A DNA stretch of 64,000 nucleotides from positions 25,327 to 89,326 of the forward strand of contig JAIEQG010000045.1 of NCBI GenBank assembly GCA_019747905.1, in the 5' to 3' direction. This stretch comes from Burkholderiales bacterium. Lineage in GTDB: Bacteria; Pseudomonadota; Gammaproteobacteria; Burkholderiales; Ga0077523. Shown piece by piece: positions 8,039-15,776 of this stretch. Positions within the stretch are counted from its first letter, which is position 1. Each line of letters opens with the position of its first letter. The notes beneath the pieces are model-generated. The model saw only the letters and a list, made by a program, of their open reading frames with translations. It was not told where the DNA came from and ran no database searches. The position numbers were made by a program, and so were the translations under genes.

Positions 8039-8806
8039 TCAGGACAACTGCCCGAACTGGACGCGGGTGTCGTATTCGAACTCGACCTGCCCGCCGACCT
8101 GCTGGGCGTCGAACAACGCCCGCAGCTCGAGCATGCCGGCCTCGTGCCCGGTCTTCGGCACGAAGGACGACGAGCGATGCCGGGCCACCAGGCCGTCCCA
8201 GTCGAAGCGCTGCCGGTTGTCCAGCACGACTTCGGCGTAGCCTTGCGGACCGTAGAACCGCTGCAGCGCCGGCGCATCGACGTTGCGGTGGACGACCTGC
8301 AGATAGTCCGGGCAGTGGCGCACCAGCAGATCCTCGTACCCGCGCAGGAACCGTGTGGCATCGAGGCGACGATCGTTCCAGATCAGCACGACCCACCCGC
8401 CAGGTTTGAGGATGCGGGCGAATTCCTGTCGCGCGCGTTCCCGGTCGAACCAGTGGAACGCCTGGCCCGCGGTCACGAAGTCGACGACGGCGCCCGGCAG
8501 TGTCGTCGCCTCCGCACCGCCGTCGATGCTGCGGAACTGCGGATAGGCGCGCAGGAACTCCTCGCCGGCCGCGCGCATCTCGGCGTTCGGTTCGATGCCG
8601 AACACGCGGTTGCCATGCTCCAGGAACAAGCGGGCGAGCAGACCGGTACCGCTACCGACGTCGGCAACCGCGGCGCGCGGGGTGAAGTCGCAACGTCGCG
8701 CCAGCACGTCGACGAGCTCGGCCGGATAGCCCGGTCGTGCACGCACGTAGTCGGCGACACGATCGGAGAAACGTCCGGTGGGGTTGTGATTGGGCAACGT
8801 CGGCAT
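8039..8806 (-). CDS. Class I SAM-dependent methyltransferase
   Basis: A 255-residue methyltransferase of the UbiE/COQ5-like class I fold. The SAM-binding motif I is VADVGSGTGLLARLF, followed by the acidic residue at the end of strand 2 (VFGIEPNAEM). Motif II/III reads VDFVTAGQAFHWFD and LKPGGWVVLIWN. The GQAFHWF pattern is common in small methyltransferases of unknown substrate. I start at the ATG at 8806 (MPTLPNHNPTGRFSDR), which aligns with the family N-terminus; the longer ORF adds 18 unrelated residues. The substrate cannot be told from sequence. Confidence 0.85.
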   Translation of the reverse strand: MPTLPNHNPTGRFSDRVADYVRARPGYPAELVDVLARRCDFTPRAAVADVGSGTGLLARLFLEHGNRVFGIEPNAEMRAAGEEFLRAYPQFRSIDGGAEATTLPGAVVDFVTAGQAFHWFDRERARQEFARILKPGGWVVLIWNDRRLDATRFLRGYEDLLVRHCPDYLQVVHRNVDAPALQRFYGPQGYAEVVLDNRQRFDWDGLVARHRSSSFVPKTGHEAGMLELRALFDAQQVGGQVEFEYDTRVQFGQLS

Positions 8807-8830
8807 GGCGCGCTGCGGCGCGGGAATTCG

Positions 8831-8860
8831 TTGACAGCGTTCTCGAGCGGAACATAGCAT
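8831..8860 (+). promoter_or_regulatory. Probable sigma70 promoter of the liv operon
   Basis: A perfect -35 hexamer TTGACA (8831-8836), an 18-base spacer and a -10 hexamer TAGCAT (8855-8860, 4 of 6 matches). It lies in the divergent gap between the methyltransferase and livK, about 100 bases before the livK start. Confidence 0.55.
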
Positions 8861-8961
8861 ACGGCCCCGCTCGCCAATCCTAGGGTTGCGTCGGGCCAGC
8901 GCCGGCAGAAAGAGACTCGGGATGAGGGTCCGTGGCGCGCAACAGCACGAAGGGAGGGGAG

Positions 8962-10089
8962 ATGCGCCGTCTTGCCGGAATCGCCGCGGCTGCGTTGGCC
9001 GCAGCGTGGACCGTCTGCGCTCACGCAGAGGACACGGTGAAGATCGGGCTGGTCAACGAGGCGACCGGTCCCAACGCCGAAGCCGGCGTCTACACCCACA
9101 ACGGCGCGAAGCTTGCCCTCGCGGAAATCAACGCCGCCGGCGGCGTGCTCGGCAAGAAGCTCGAACTCAAGCTCGAGGACAACCAGAGCACGAATCCCGG
9201 CACCGTGCTCGCCTTCTCCAAGCTCTTCGGCGAAGGCGGCATCGTGGCCATCATCGGTCCGATCCGCAGCACGCAGATCCAGGCCGCTTCGCCCACCGTC
9301 GCCAAGGCCGGCATCCCGACCATGATCGGCGGTACCGACCCCAGCCTCACGAAGGTGAACAATCGCTGGGTGTTCCGGGCCCGACCGAACGACTCCTACT
9401 CCTCGCGCGTGATCGCGGACTTCGGCGTCAACACGCTCAAGAAGCAGAAGTGGGCCATCATTCACTCGACCGACGCATTCGGGTCGGGGGGCATGAACGC
9501 GCTCACCGCGGCGCTGAAGAGTTTCGGCGTGACACCGGTGCTGGTGCAGGGCTACACCAACAACTCGCAGGACTTCACGCCGGTCGTACTCGCGATCAAG
9601 AAGTCCGGTGCGGACGTCATCGGGTCCTACATGACCAACTCGCCCGACGTCGGCATCTTCGCGAAGCAGCTCCGGCAACTCGGCGTCGCCGCGGAGTGGG
9701 TGGGGTCGCCCTCGGTCGTCACCGACACCGCGATGAAACTGGCCGGCCCGGCATTGCACGGCGTCTACGGCATCGCCGATTTCACGCCGGACGCCACCCC
9801 CGAATCCAAGGCCTACACGAAGCTGTACCGCGACACCTACAAGCTCGACCCCGACGTGTACTCGAGCTGGGCCTACGACGCGCTGCGCGTCCTGGCGCTC
9901 GCGATCAACACGGCCAGGAGCACCGATCCGGAAGCCATCCGCAAGGCGATCGTCTCGATCAAGGGCTGGAAGGGCGTCGAAGGCACCTACAACTTCGACG
10001 AGAACGGCGACGGCCTGCGCGGCTACAACGTCGTGAAGAACGAAGCCGGCAAGGTCGCCTTCATCAAACACATCGATTTCAAGGACTAA
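8962..10089 (+). CDS. livK: Branched-chain amino-acid-type ABC transporter substrate-binding protein
   Basis: A 375-residue periplasmic type I binding protein of the LivK family, delivering a branched-chain amino acid or related small acid, amide or aromatic ligand to the permeases encoded downstream. The signal peptide is MRRLAGIAAAALAAAWTVCAHA, and mature features include KIGLVNEATGPNAEAG and IIGPIRSTQIQAASPTVAKAG. I prefer the ATG at 8962, directly preceded by the strong ribosome-binding site AGGGAGGGGAG, over the ORF-track GTG at 8932, which would put ten residues before the signal peptide. It is followed by a 231-base gap with three hairpins, then livH. Ligand specificity is not evident; annotation as Leu/Ile/Val binding would be family default only. 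Confidence 0.88.
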   Translation: MRRLAGIAAAALAAAWTVCAHAEDTVKIGLVNEATGPNAEAGVYTHNGAKLALAEINAAGGVLGKKLELKLEDNQSTNPGTVLAFSKLFGEGGIVAIIGPIRSTQIQAASPTVAKAGIPTMIGGTDPSLTKVNNRWVFRARPNDSYSSRVIADFGVNTLKKQKWAIIHSTDAFGSGGMNALTAALKSFGVTPVLVQGYTNNSQDFTPVVLAIKKSGADVIGSYMTNSPDVGIFAKQLRQLGVAAEWVGSPSVVTDTAMKLAGPALHGVYGIADFTPDATPESKAYTKLYRDTYKLDPDVYSSWAYDALRVLALAINTARSTDPEAIRKAIVSIKGWKGVEGTYNFDENGDGLRGYNVVKNEAGKVAFIKHIDFKD

Positions 10090-10152
10090 GGCCTTACGGG
10101 CACGAGCCTCCGCAACCGCGACGCATTTTCCAAGTTGTTGTTCCACGCCGGG

Positions 10153-10176
10153 CGCCGGGCCGCCCCAAGCCCGGCG
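10153..10176. terminator. GC hairpin after livK
   Basis: A stem of eight perfect pairs (CGCCGGGC/GCCCGGCG) with an 8-base loop, 64 bases after the livK stop. No T-run follows, so it is more likely an attenuating or mRNA-stabilising hairpin than a full terminator. Confidence 0.4.
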
Positions 10177-10187
10177 TCTGATCAACT

Positions 10188-10233
10188 CGAATGAAGAAAG
10201 TGCGTTGCGCAAGCAACGTACTTTCTTCATTCG
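10188..10233. repeat. Long stem-loop with GCAA tetraloop, livK-livH gap
   Basis: Two 21-base arms (left CGAATGAAGAAAGTGCGTTGC) pair at 20 of 21 positions around a GCAA tetraloop of the GNRA type. This is far longer than a normal terminator stem and has no T-run of its own. It may protect livK mRNA from 3' decay or reduce readthrough into livH. Confidence 0.7.
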
Positions 10234-10250
10234 ACACACACTGGGGGAGG

Positions 10251-10306
10251 GGAACCCGCCGCCGGACCGCAGCAGTCAGAAAAGACGGTCCGGCGGCAAG
10301 GGTTCC
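10251..10306. repeat. Second long stem-loop just before livH
   Basis: Arms GGAACCCGCCGCCGGACCG (10251-10269) and the complementary 10286-10306 form about 19 pairs with one AA bulge and a 16-base loop. It ends 14 bases before the livH GTG, so it lies next to the ribosome-binding region and could affect livH translation. Confidence 0.65.
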
Positions 10307-10320
10307 GAGCGAGGCAGACC

Positions 10321-11205
10321 GTGCAGTTCGTCACCGAAAACCTGCAGATCCTGTTCACCGGCCTCGGGTTGGGCAGCATCTACGCGCTCGTGGCGCTCGG
10401 CTTCGTGCTTATCATCCGCGCCACGAACGTCGTCAATTTCGCCCAGGGCGATTTCGCCATGCTGGGCGGCTACGCGATGGTGTTGTTCTTCACCGGGCTC
10501 GGCTGGCCCTACTGGATCGCGTTCATCGGCGCTTTGCTGGCCATGGCGGTCTTCGGCGTGCTGTTCAACTACGGCGTCTACTATCCGCTGCGACACCGAT
10601 CGTTCCTGCCGGTGCTGATCAGCACCCTGGGCGCGTCCATCTTCCTGCAGAACACCGTCCTCTACGTCGCCGGTCCGCAACCCAAGCCGCTCGACAAGCT
10701 GCTCAACTTCGACGGCATCACCCTGGGCGGCGTGTTCCTCGACAGCCAGTACATCGTGATCCTGGTGGCGACGGTGGCGCTGGTGTTCTTCACCTTCCTC
10801 TTCTTCGAGAAGACGCTGCTCGGCAAGAAGCTGCAGGCCACGTCGCAGGACAAGGACATGGCCCGGCTGCTCGGCATCCCGGTGGCGCTGATGATCGCCA
10901 TCACGTTCATCTACAGCGCGGTGCTGGGCGGAATCGCCGGGGTGCTGGTGGGGCCGATCCTGTTCGTGTCCATCGGCATGGGCTCCATCATTGCGCTGAA
11001 GGCTTTCGCCGCCACGATCATCGGCGGCTTCGGTGACGTGAAGGGCGCCATCGTCGGTGGGCTGTTGCTCGGCGTGATCGAGAGCCTCGCGGCACAGCAC
11101 ATCTCCGTGCCCTACAAGGACGCCTACGCGTTCCTCGCGCTGTTCCTGTTCCTGCTCTTCCGGCCCCAGGGGATCTTCGGGGAGAAGGTGTCCGAGAAGG
11201 CTTGA
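10321..11205 (+). CDS. livH: Branched-chain amino-acid-type ABC transporter permease LivH
   Basis: A 294-residue inner-membrane permease with about eight hydrophobic segments. Hallmarks are GLGSIYALVALGFVLIIRATNVVNFAQGDFAMLGGY at the N-terminus and the cytoplasmic loop GKKLQATSQDKDMARLLGI, then LFVSIGMGSIIALKAFAATIIGGFGDVKGAIVGG, all standard for LivH. The start is GTG at 10321. The stop overlaps the region of the livMG start by close spacing (2 bases), so the genes should be co-translated. Confidence 0.93.
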   Translation: MQFVTENLQILFTGLGLGSIYALVALGFVLIIRATNVVNFAQGDFAMLGGYAMVLFFTGLGWPYWIAFIGALLAMAVFGVLFNYGVYYPLRHRSFLPVLISTLGASIFLQNTVLYVAGPQPKPLDKLLNFDGITLGGVFLDSQYIVILVATVALVFFTFLFFEKTLLGKKLQATSQDKDMARLLGIPVALMIAITFIYSAVLGGIAGVLVGPILFVSIGMGSIIALKAFAATIIGGFGDVKGAIVGGLLLGVIESLAAQHISVPYKDAYAFLALFLFLLFRPQGIFGEKVSEKA

Positions 11206-11207
11206 GC

Positions 11208-12992
11208 ATGCAGAACCGGATCTCCTTGCCGGCGTTGATCGTGCTCGCGATCATCGCGATCGCGCTGCCGCTGATTCCCTATCAGCTGCAGGTCAGCACC
11301 TACGTGGTGCAGATGTTCATGCAGGCGGTGACCTACGCCATCGCCGTCCTCGGCATGGTGGTGGTCCTCGGGTACACCGGGCAGATCAATCTCGCCCAGG
11401 CCGCGTTCTTCGGGCTCGGTGCCTACGGCGTCGCGCTCGGCACGGTGAGCGGCGGCATCAACTTCTGGATCTCGCTCGCACTGGGTGTCGGCGCCGCGAC
11501 CGTCGCGGGACTGGCGCTGGGCCTCACCACGCTGCGCCTCGGCGGCCACTATCTGGCGATGATCACCATCAGCTTCCAGCAGATCTTCGACCTGATCCTG
11601 GTCAACTGGGTGGAAGTGACCCACGGACCCGACGGCATCGCCGGCATCGGCCGCCCTTCCATCCTCGGGCTCGAACTCGCCGACGACAAGGCCTACCTGC
11701 TGCTGTGCACGATCGTGCTCTACGCACTGGTGTTCGCCGTCTGGTACCTGCCGTCGACCCGCCTCGGACGAGCAATGCGGTCGGTGCGCGAGAACGAGCT
11801 GGCCGCGGAGGTGGTCGGCGTCCATACCCTGCGCACCAAGGTGATCGCGTTTGCGCTCTCGGCGCTGCTCGGTGCCATTGGCGGCGCCCTTTATGCCGGC
11901 GGTTTCGCTTACATCAGCCCGGACAATTTCAACTTCGCGCGCTCGATCGAGTTCCTGACGGCGACGCTGCTGGGAGGTGCCCAGTCGCCCTTCGGCGGCG
12001 TGATCGGCACGGTGCTGATCGTGCAGTTGCCCGAGTGGCTGAAGCACCTGCCGGAATCCCTGCGTTTCATCAAGGACGTCTACCTCGCCGTCTACGGCCT
12101 CGGCGTGATCCTGATCATGGTGTTCCTGTACGAGGGCATCTGGGGTCTCATCAAGAACCTGCGCGCGAAGCTCGTGAAGACGCAGGTCACCACCGATGTG
12201 TCCGGGGTGCGACCGCTGGTGCTGGACGTGCAGGGTGCAGGCAACGGTCCCCTGCTGCGGCTGGAGAACCTCCAGAAGCATTTCGGCGGCTTGAAGGCCG
12301 TGGACGGCATCGACATCGACGTGCAGCGCGGCACCGTGCATGCGCTGATCGGCCCGAACGGATCGGGCAAGACGACGTCGCTCAACGTGGTGAGCGGCAT
12401 CTACCGGCCCACGGGTGGCAAGGTGGTTCTGGATGGTGAAGACGTCTCGATGCTGAAGCCGCACCAGCGTGCCGGCCGCGGCGTCGGTCGCACATTCCAG
12501 AACATCCGCCTGTTCGCCTCGTTGTCGGCGCTCGAGAACGTGATGGTGGGCGCACAGCGCGACAACAATCCGATTCCGAAGGGCGACAAGGCCTTGCGCG
12601 ATCGCGCCATGTCCGCACTGCAGTTCGTCGGCATGGCGGACCGGGCCCACGTGATCGTCCGGAACCTGCCCTATGGCCACCAGCGCCTGGTGGAGATCGC
12701 GCGCGTGCTCGCCGGGCATCCGAAGCTGCTGCTGCTGGACGAACCCGCCGCGGGCCTCAACCAGACCGAGAAGATGGAGTTCGTCGAACTGCTGAAGCGC
12801 CTGCGCGGTCACGGCCTCACCATCTTCCTGATCGACCACGACATGGGTCTGGTGGAGAAGGTGTCGGATCGCATCACCGTGCTCAATTTCGGCCGCAAGA
12901 TCGCCGAGGGCGCCCCGGCCGAAGTGCTGCGCAACCCGGACGTGATCGCCGCGTATCTGGGCACCGCGGGAGAGACGAATGCCGCTGCTTGA
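11208..12992 (+). CDS. livM: LivM permease fused to LivG ATPase
   Basis: A 594-residue fusion. Residues about 1-320 are a LivM-type permease (GYTGQINLAQAAFFGLGAYG, TLRLGGHYLAMITISFQQIF, SPDNFNFARSIEFL). Residues about 345-594 are a LivG-type ATPase with Walker A GPNGSGKTT, the signature region LPYGHQRLVEIARVL, Walker B LLLLDEPAAGLN and the switch His in IDHDMGLVEKVSD. The usual C-motif LSGGQ is replaced by LPYGHQ, which is normal for LivG. The ATG at 11208 lies two bases after the livH stop; the ORF-track TTG at 11202 adds two residues. It overlaps livF by 14 bases. LivM and LivG are separate proteins in E. coli. Confidence 0.93.
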   Translation: MQNRISLPALIVLAIIAIALPLIPYQLQVSTYVVQMFMQAVTYAIAVLGMVVVLGYTGQINLAQAAFFGLGAYGVALGTVSGGINFWISLALGVGAATVAGLALGLTTLRLGGHYLAMITISFQQIFDLILVNWVEVTHGPDGIAGIGRPSILGLELADDKAYLLLCTIVLYALVFAVWYLPSTRLGRAMRSVRENELAAEVVGVHTLRTKVIAFALSALLGAIGGALYAGGFAYISPDNFNFARSIEFLTATLLGGAQSPFGGVIGTVLIVQLPEWLKHLPESLRFIKDVYLAVYGLGVILIMVFLYEGIWGLIKNLRAKLVKTQVTTDVSGVRPLVLDVQGAGNGPLLRLENLQKHFGGLKAVDGIDIDVQRGTVHALIGPNGSGKTTSLNVVSGIYRPTGGKVVLDGEDVSMLKPHQRAGRGVGRTFQNIRLFASLSALENVMVGAQRDNNPIPKGDKALRDRAMSALQFVGMADRAHVIVRNLPYGHQRLVEIARVLAGHPKLLLLDEPAAGLNQTEKMEFVELLKRLRGHGLTIFLIDHDMGLVEKVSDRITVLNFGRKIAEGAPAEVLRNPDVIAAYLGTAGETNAAA

Positions 12993-13704
12993 ATTGCGCA
13001 ACGTCGCAAGCTACTACGGCAACGTCCAGGCGTTGAAGGGCGTCAGCCTGCGCGTCGAGCAAGGCGAACTGGTCACCCTGCTCGGGGCCAACGGCGCAGG
13101 CAAGAGCACGACTCTCAAGACCATCTCCGGGCTGGTGGTGCCTGCACAGGGCGAAGTGCTGTTCGAAGGCAAACCGGTCCAGAAGCTCGGCCCGGAAGCG
13201 ATCGCACGCCTCGGCATCAGCCACGTCCCGGAAGGCCGCCGCATCTTTCCCGGCCTCACGGTACGCGAGAACATCCTGCTCGGCGCTTCGAACCGCAAGG
13301 GCGTGCCGCGCCGGCAGCTCGAGGAAGAGGCCGACGAGAAGTTCACCATCTTTCCGGAGATCAAACCCTTCGAGAACGCGCTCGGGTGGACCCTGTCCGG
13401 TGGCCAGCAGCAGATGCTCGCCGTGGCGCGCGGACTGATGGCAAGACCGAAGTTGCTGCTGCTGGACGAACCGTCGCTCGGTCTCGCGCCGCTGATCGTA
13501 CAGAACCTGTTCGGCACCATCCGCAAGATCCGCGCGGCGGGGACCACCATCCTGCTGGTGGAGCAGAACGCCAATATGGCACTGTCGGTGGCCGATCGCG
13601 GCTACGTGCTGGAGACTGGTTCACTCACCGTGGAAGGCACGCCGCAGGAGTTGCTGGGGAACGAGGAAGTGCGTGCGGCGTATCTGGGCGGCCATCACGG
13701 CTGA
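12979..13704 (+). CDS. livF: Branched-chain amino-acid-type ABC transporter ATPase LivF
   Basis: A 241-residue ABC ATPase. Walker A is GANGAGKST, the Q-loop region follows, the signature is TLSGGQQQMLAVARGL and Walker B is LLLLDEPSLGLAP, followed by LLVEQNANMALSVADRGYVLETG, which is diagnostic for LivF. It pairs with the LivG half of the upstream fusion to power the importer. The ATG lies inside the end of livMG, a 14-base overlap typical of translational coupling. Confidence 0.95.
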   Translation: MPLLELRNVASYYGNVQALKGVSLRVEQGELVTLLGANGAGKSTTLKTISGLVVPAQGEVLFEGKPVQKLGPEAIARLGISHVPEGRRIFPGLTVRENILLGASNRKGVPRRQLEEEADEKFTIFPEIKPFENALGWTLSGGQQQMLAVARGLMARPKLLLLDEPSLGLAPLIVQNLFGTIRKIRAAGTTILLVEQNANMALSVADRGYVLETGSLTVEGTPQELLGNEEVRAAYLGGHHG

Positions 13705-13749
13705 CCCAGCGCTGCTATTCTCCGCGACGTCGGATCGTGGAGGTATGGC

Positions 13750-14550
13750 ATGAAGCTGTCCCAGGAACAACTGAAGACTTTCGAGCGCAACGGCTACATC
13801 ACCGTGCCGGCGCTGTTCACGCGCGACGAAGTCGACGTGCTGCGCGCCGCACTCGATCGCATCAAGACCATGACCGATCGGCCCGAAGTGGTGCGCGAGC
13901 GCAGCAACGACGCGGTACGAGTGGTCTACGGAGCGCACCGGTTCGACGACATCTACCGGCGGCTATCCCGGCATCCGCGCTGGATCGAACCGGCGCGGCA
14001 GCTGCTGGGCGGTGACATCTACATCCACCAGACCCGCCTCAACCCCAAGGCCGCCTTCGACGGGCAGGGCTGGTGGTGGCACCAGGACTACGCCACCTGG
14101 CGCTTCGAGGACGGCATGCAATCGCCGAAGGCGTTGATGATCGGCCTGTTCCTGAACGACATGACGGCGGCCAACGGGCCGCTCATGGTAATTCCGGGCT
14201 CGCAGCGCCACGGCCACATCGACGACACCTCGCGCGACCTCGATCGCAGCGGCTACTCGGTGATGGAACTGCCGAAGGCCTTGATCGCAGAACTCACCGA
14301 AGAGGGCGGCGTCGACGCCGTCACCGGACCGGCGGGAACGGCGCTCTTCATGCACTGCAATCTGGTACACGGCTCGGTAGGCAACATCACGCCTTACGAG
14401 CGCACCATCGCCTATCTCAACGTGGCCGCCTGCGACAACCCGACGACTTCGGGCAAGCGCGCCGAATGGTTCGCGAATCGCGACTTCTCGCCACTCACGA
14501 CCCTTGCCGACGATTGCCTTCTCGAGGAAATCGCGGCAGCGACCTCCTAG
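13750..14550 (+). CDS. PhyH/EctD-like Fe(II)/2-oxoglutarate dioxygenase
   Basis: A 266-residue non-heme iron dioxygenase of the phytanoyl-CoA dioxygenase family. The iron ligands are H111 and D113 (WWWHQDYATW) and H207 (CNLVHGSVGN), with a 2-oxoglutarate-binding Arg in YERTIAYLN. The segment IHQTRLNPKAAFDGQGW resembles the signature region of ectoine hydroxylase EctD, but no ectoine genes are nearby, so a hydroxylation substrate cannot be named. It begins 45 bases after livF and could be co-transcribed with the importer. A ribosome-binding site GGAGG lies 6-7 bases before the ATG. The stop codon overlaps the convergent yidB-like stop through a shared CTAG. Confidence 0.85.
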   Translation: MKLSQEQLKTFERNGYITVPALFTRDEVDVLRAALDRIKTMTDRPEVVRERSNDAVRVVYGAHRFDDIYRRLSRHPRWIEPARQLLGGDIYIHQTRLNPKAAFDGQGWWWHQDYATWRFEDGMQSPKALMIGLFLNDMTAANGPLMVIPGSQRHGHIDDTSRDLDRSGYSVMELPKALIAELTEEGGVDAVTGPAGTALFMHCNLVHGSVGNITPYERTIAYLNVAACDNPTTSGKRAEWFANRDFSPLTTLADDCLLEEIAAATS

Positions 14551-14954
14551 ATCTTCAGGTTCTTCAGCAGGTCCAGGCCCTGCGCGACCAGGTCGTCCTG
14601 CATGCTGCCGTTGGGCGTGAGGCGGTCGACCACACCCGGCAGCACCTGGGCGCGTCCGCCCATGGCTTCGTTCTGCTGCATGCCGAGCTTCGACAGCATG
14701 TCTTGCAGCTGACCGCCGCCGCCGCCGAACACCTTCATGAGGTCCTCGGCGGAGATCGGCAGGTTCTGGCCGGTGCCGACCCAGGAAGCGGCCTGCTGTC
14801 CGAGCCCGGCACGGGTGAATTGTTCGATCAGGCCCTGCAGCCCGCCCGGGTGGTTCTGCAGCAGCTGCATGACGAGCTGGATCATCTGGTTCTGTCCCGC
14901 GCCGCCGCCCATCTGCCCGCCGAGTGCACCTGCGATCTGGTCCAAGAGTCCCAT
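14547..14954 (-). CDS. YidB-like DUF937 protein
   Basis: A 135-residue protein of the YidB/DUF937 family, unknown function. The N-terminus MGLLDQIAGALGGQMGGG and the central GLQGLIEQFTRAGLGQQAASWVGTGQN are the family signatures; a Gly-rich stretch (VFGGGGGQL) and a conserved tail follow. The ORF track begins 28 codons upstream inside the hairpin repeat; the ATG at 14954, preceded by GAGGAG, is the real start. It converges on the dioxygenase gene with a 4-base overlap. Confidence 0.85.
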   Translation of the reverse strand: MGLLDQIAGALGGQMGGGAGQNQMIQLVMQLLQNHPGGLQGLIEQFTRAGLGQQAASWVGTGQNLPISAEDLMKVFGGGGGQLQDMLSKLGMQQNEAMGGRAQVLPGVVDRLTPNGSMQDDLVAQGLDLLKNLKI

Positions 14955-14992
14955 TGCATTCTCCTCATATCGAGTTGCGGGCCAAAAGCTGA

Positions 14993-15098
14993 AACCTCTT
15001 TCAACACGAAGGACACGAGGGGCACGAAGGAAAGGCAAGGACGGCCACCCTGGTTTCTTCGTGCTCCCTCGTGCTCCTCGTGTCCTTCGTGTTTCAGG
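14993..15098. repeat. Dispersed hairpin repeat, family A, copy 2
   Basis: Second copy of the element at 3001-3096: the same ends and the same CACGAAGGA-type units in inverted orientation, with a different and longer centre. It sits between larB and the yidB-like gene on the minus strand. Both copies lie directly between genes, not inside them. Confidence 0.75.
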
Positions 15099-15113
15099 AA
15101 GTACCGGTGCTCT

Positions 15114-15776
15114 TCACCGAGGCGCCTGCAACACCCGCAACGCCGCGCAGGCCGCACCGAAGCCGTTGTCGATGTTCGTTACCAGCAAACCCGATGAGCA
15201 GCTCGACAGCATCGTGTTGAGCGCCGCCGTTCCACCCGTCGCCACGCCGTAGCCGTTGGACGTGGGGCAGCCGATCACGACGCCCGGCACCAGACCGCCC
15301 ACTACCGTGGGCAGTGCGCCGTCCATGCCCGCCACCACGATCACCACGGGCATGTGGCGGATCTCCTCGATGCGCTCGAGCAGGCGCCAGACGCCGGCCA
15401 GCCCTACGTCCGTGACCTCCAGCGCGGGCTCGCCGTACCAGTTGAGGGTGCGAGAGATCTCGCGCACCACGTTGATGTCGGAGGTGCCGGCTGCAACCAC
15501 GGCGATGCGCGTCTGCGTCACCAGCGGCAGCGGATCGCCGAAATACCCGGTACGGGACAGATCGTCGTAGTCGATGCGGGAACGATGGTGCTCCGGCAGC
15601 GCGTCCCTCTGCTCGCGCGTGAGGCGCGTGAACAGGAAGCGCGCGTTGTGCTGCGTCGCCTCATCGAGAATGGCGGTGAGATGGGCTACCGTCTTGCCGC
15701 TCGCGAGGATCGCCTCGTCGAGACCGATGCGGGCGCGGCGCTCGAAGTCGAGCTTGATGTCGCGGTGGATGTTCAC
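15114..15776 (-). CDS. larB: LarB, nickel-pincer cofactor biosynthesis carboxylase/hydrolase
   Basis: A 220-residue LarB. In the LarA cofactor pathway LarB carboxylates the pyridinium ring of nicotinic acid adenine dinucleotide and releases AMP. The C-terminal half is the AIR-carboxylase (PurE-like) fold: VAAGTSDINVVREISRTL, VVIVVAGMDGALPTVVGGL and VIGCPTSNGYGVATGGTAAL. The N-terminal section (LDFERRARIGLDEAILASGKT) matches the LarB-specific extension. The start is a GTG that overlaps the larE stop as GTGA. It is the last gene of a larA-larC-larE-larB run. Confidence 0.93.
   Translation of the reverse strand: MNIHRDIKLDFERRARIGLDEAILASGKTVAHLTAILDEATQHNARFLFTRLTREQRDALPEHHRSRIDYDDLSRTGYFGDPLPLVTQTRIAVVAAGTSDINVVREISRTLNWYGEPALEVTDVGLAGVWRLLERIEEIRHMPVVIVVAGMDGALPTVVGGLVPGVVIGCPTSNGYGVATGGTAALNTMLSSCSSGLLVTNIDNGFGAACAALRVLQAPR

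Noticed and set aside
8473-10239. 588-residue minus-strand ORF over livK and the methyltransferase start
   Set aside because: Spans two real genes on different strands and begins in the livK-livH hairpin; composition is non-protein-like.
11124-13001. 625-residue minus-strand ORF over livMG
   Set aside because: Antisense shadow of a clear LivM-LivG fusion; composition is typical of a reversed coding strand.
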